5,855 nt of DNA from an uncultured Planctomycetaceae bacterium. Its GTDB lineage: Bacteria; Planctomycetota; Planctomycetia; Pirellulales; UBA1268. The translations under genes and the position numbers were made by a program. This document shows, one piece after another, positions 5,825-5,855 of the stretch (position 1 is the first letter of the stretch; every line of letters starts with the position of its first letter). The notes below the pieces were generated by a model. That model had not been told where the DNA came from, searched no databases, and was given only the letters and a program-made list of their open reading frames with translations. The stretch spans positions 1 through 5,855 of the forward strand of contig CALAZQ010000268.1 of assembly GCA_937926325.1 (NCBI GenBank). The letters are read 5' to 3'.

Positions 5825-5855
5825 TAACTTTCCGCTCGAAGAAACGATAGAGCGC

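Noticed and set aside
5833..5854. CGCTC/GAGCG inverted repeat after the SYLF stop as a terminator
   Set aside because: Only five pairs with a 12-base loop, and the window ends before any T-run could be seen.

Overview
This GC-rich window looks like ordinary chromosomal DNA from a bacterium, most likely a planctomycete or close PVC-group relative. That assignment is inference. It rests on the style of the secreted cyclophilin (a GYxI...EC insert, then GSLSMAHAG and GGSQFFLT), the exported SYLF-domain protein and the codon use; no 16S or other marker is present. I see no mobile element, tRNA, rRNA, CRISPR array or phage gene.

Layout. Positions 1-1831 hold two minus-strand genes read right to left. 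The first is a secreted, cyclophilin-type peptidyl-prolyl isomerase with a long helical N-terminal part. After a 68-base gap comes a methionine-R-sulfoxide reductase (MsrB) that runs off the left edge. The MsrB frame extends upstream of its obvious ATG to another ATG with an excellent ribosome binding site, which adds a signal-peptide-like N-terminus. The pair therefore looks like a small operon for folding and oxidative repair of exported proteins. A 129-base divergent gap (1832-1960) separates it from the rightward genes.

The rightward genes are an RsmD-family 16S rRNA guanine-N2 methyltransferase (1961-2647), a compact single-domain cupin (2718-3101), and six bases later a full-length GspE/PilB secretion or pilus ATPase (3108-4817). 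After 125 bases comes an exported SYLF (Ysc84/DUF500) protein with a Pro/Gln-rich tail (4943-5824). The last 31 bases carry no gene.

The genes do not form one recognisable pathway. The two leftward genes make functional sense together. The rightward set combines rRNA modification, a metal-binding cupin and a secretion motor without its usual partners. Nothing here is clearly a new system. The points most worth a second look are the exported MsrB start, the Ser in place of Asp/Asn in the methyltransferase catalytic motif, and the weakened N-terminal nucleotide-binding motifs of the ATPase.
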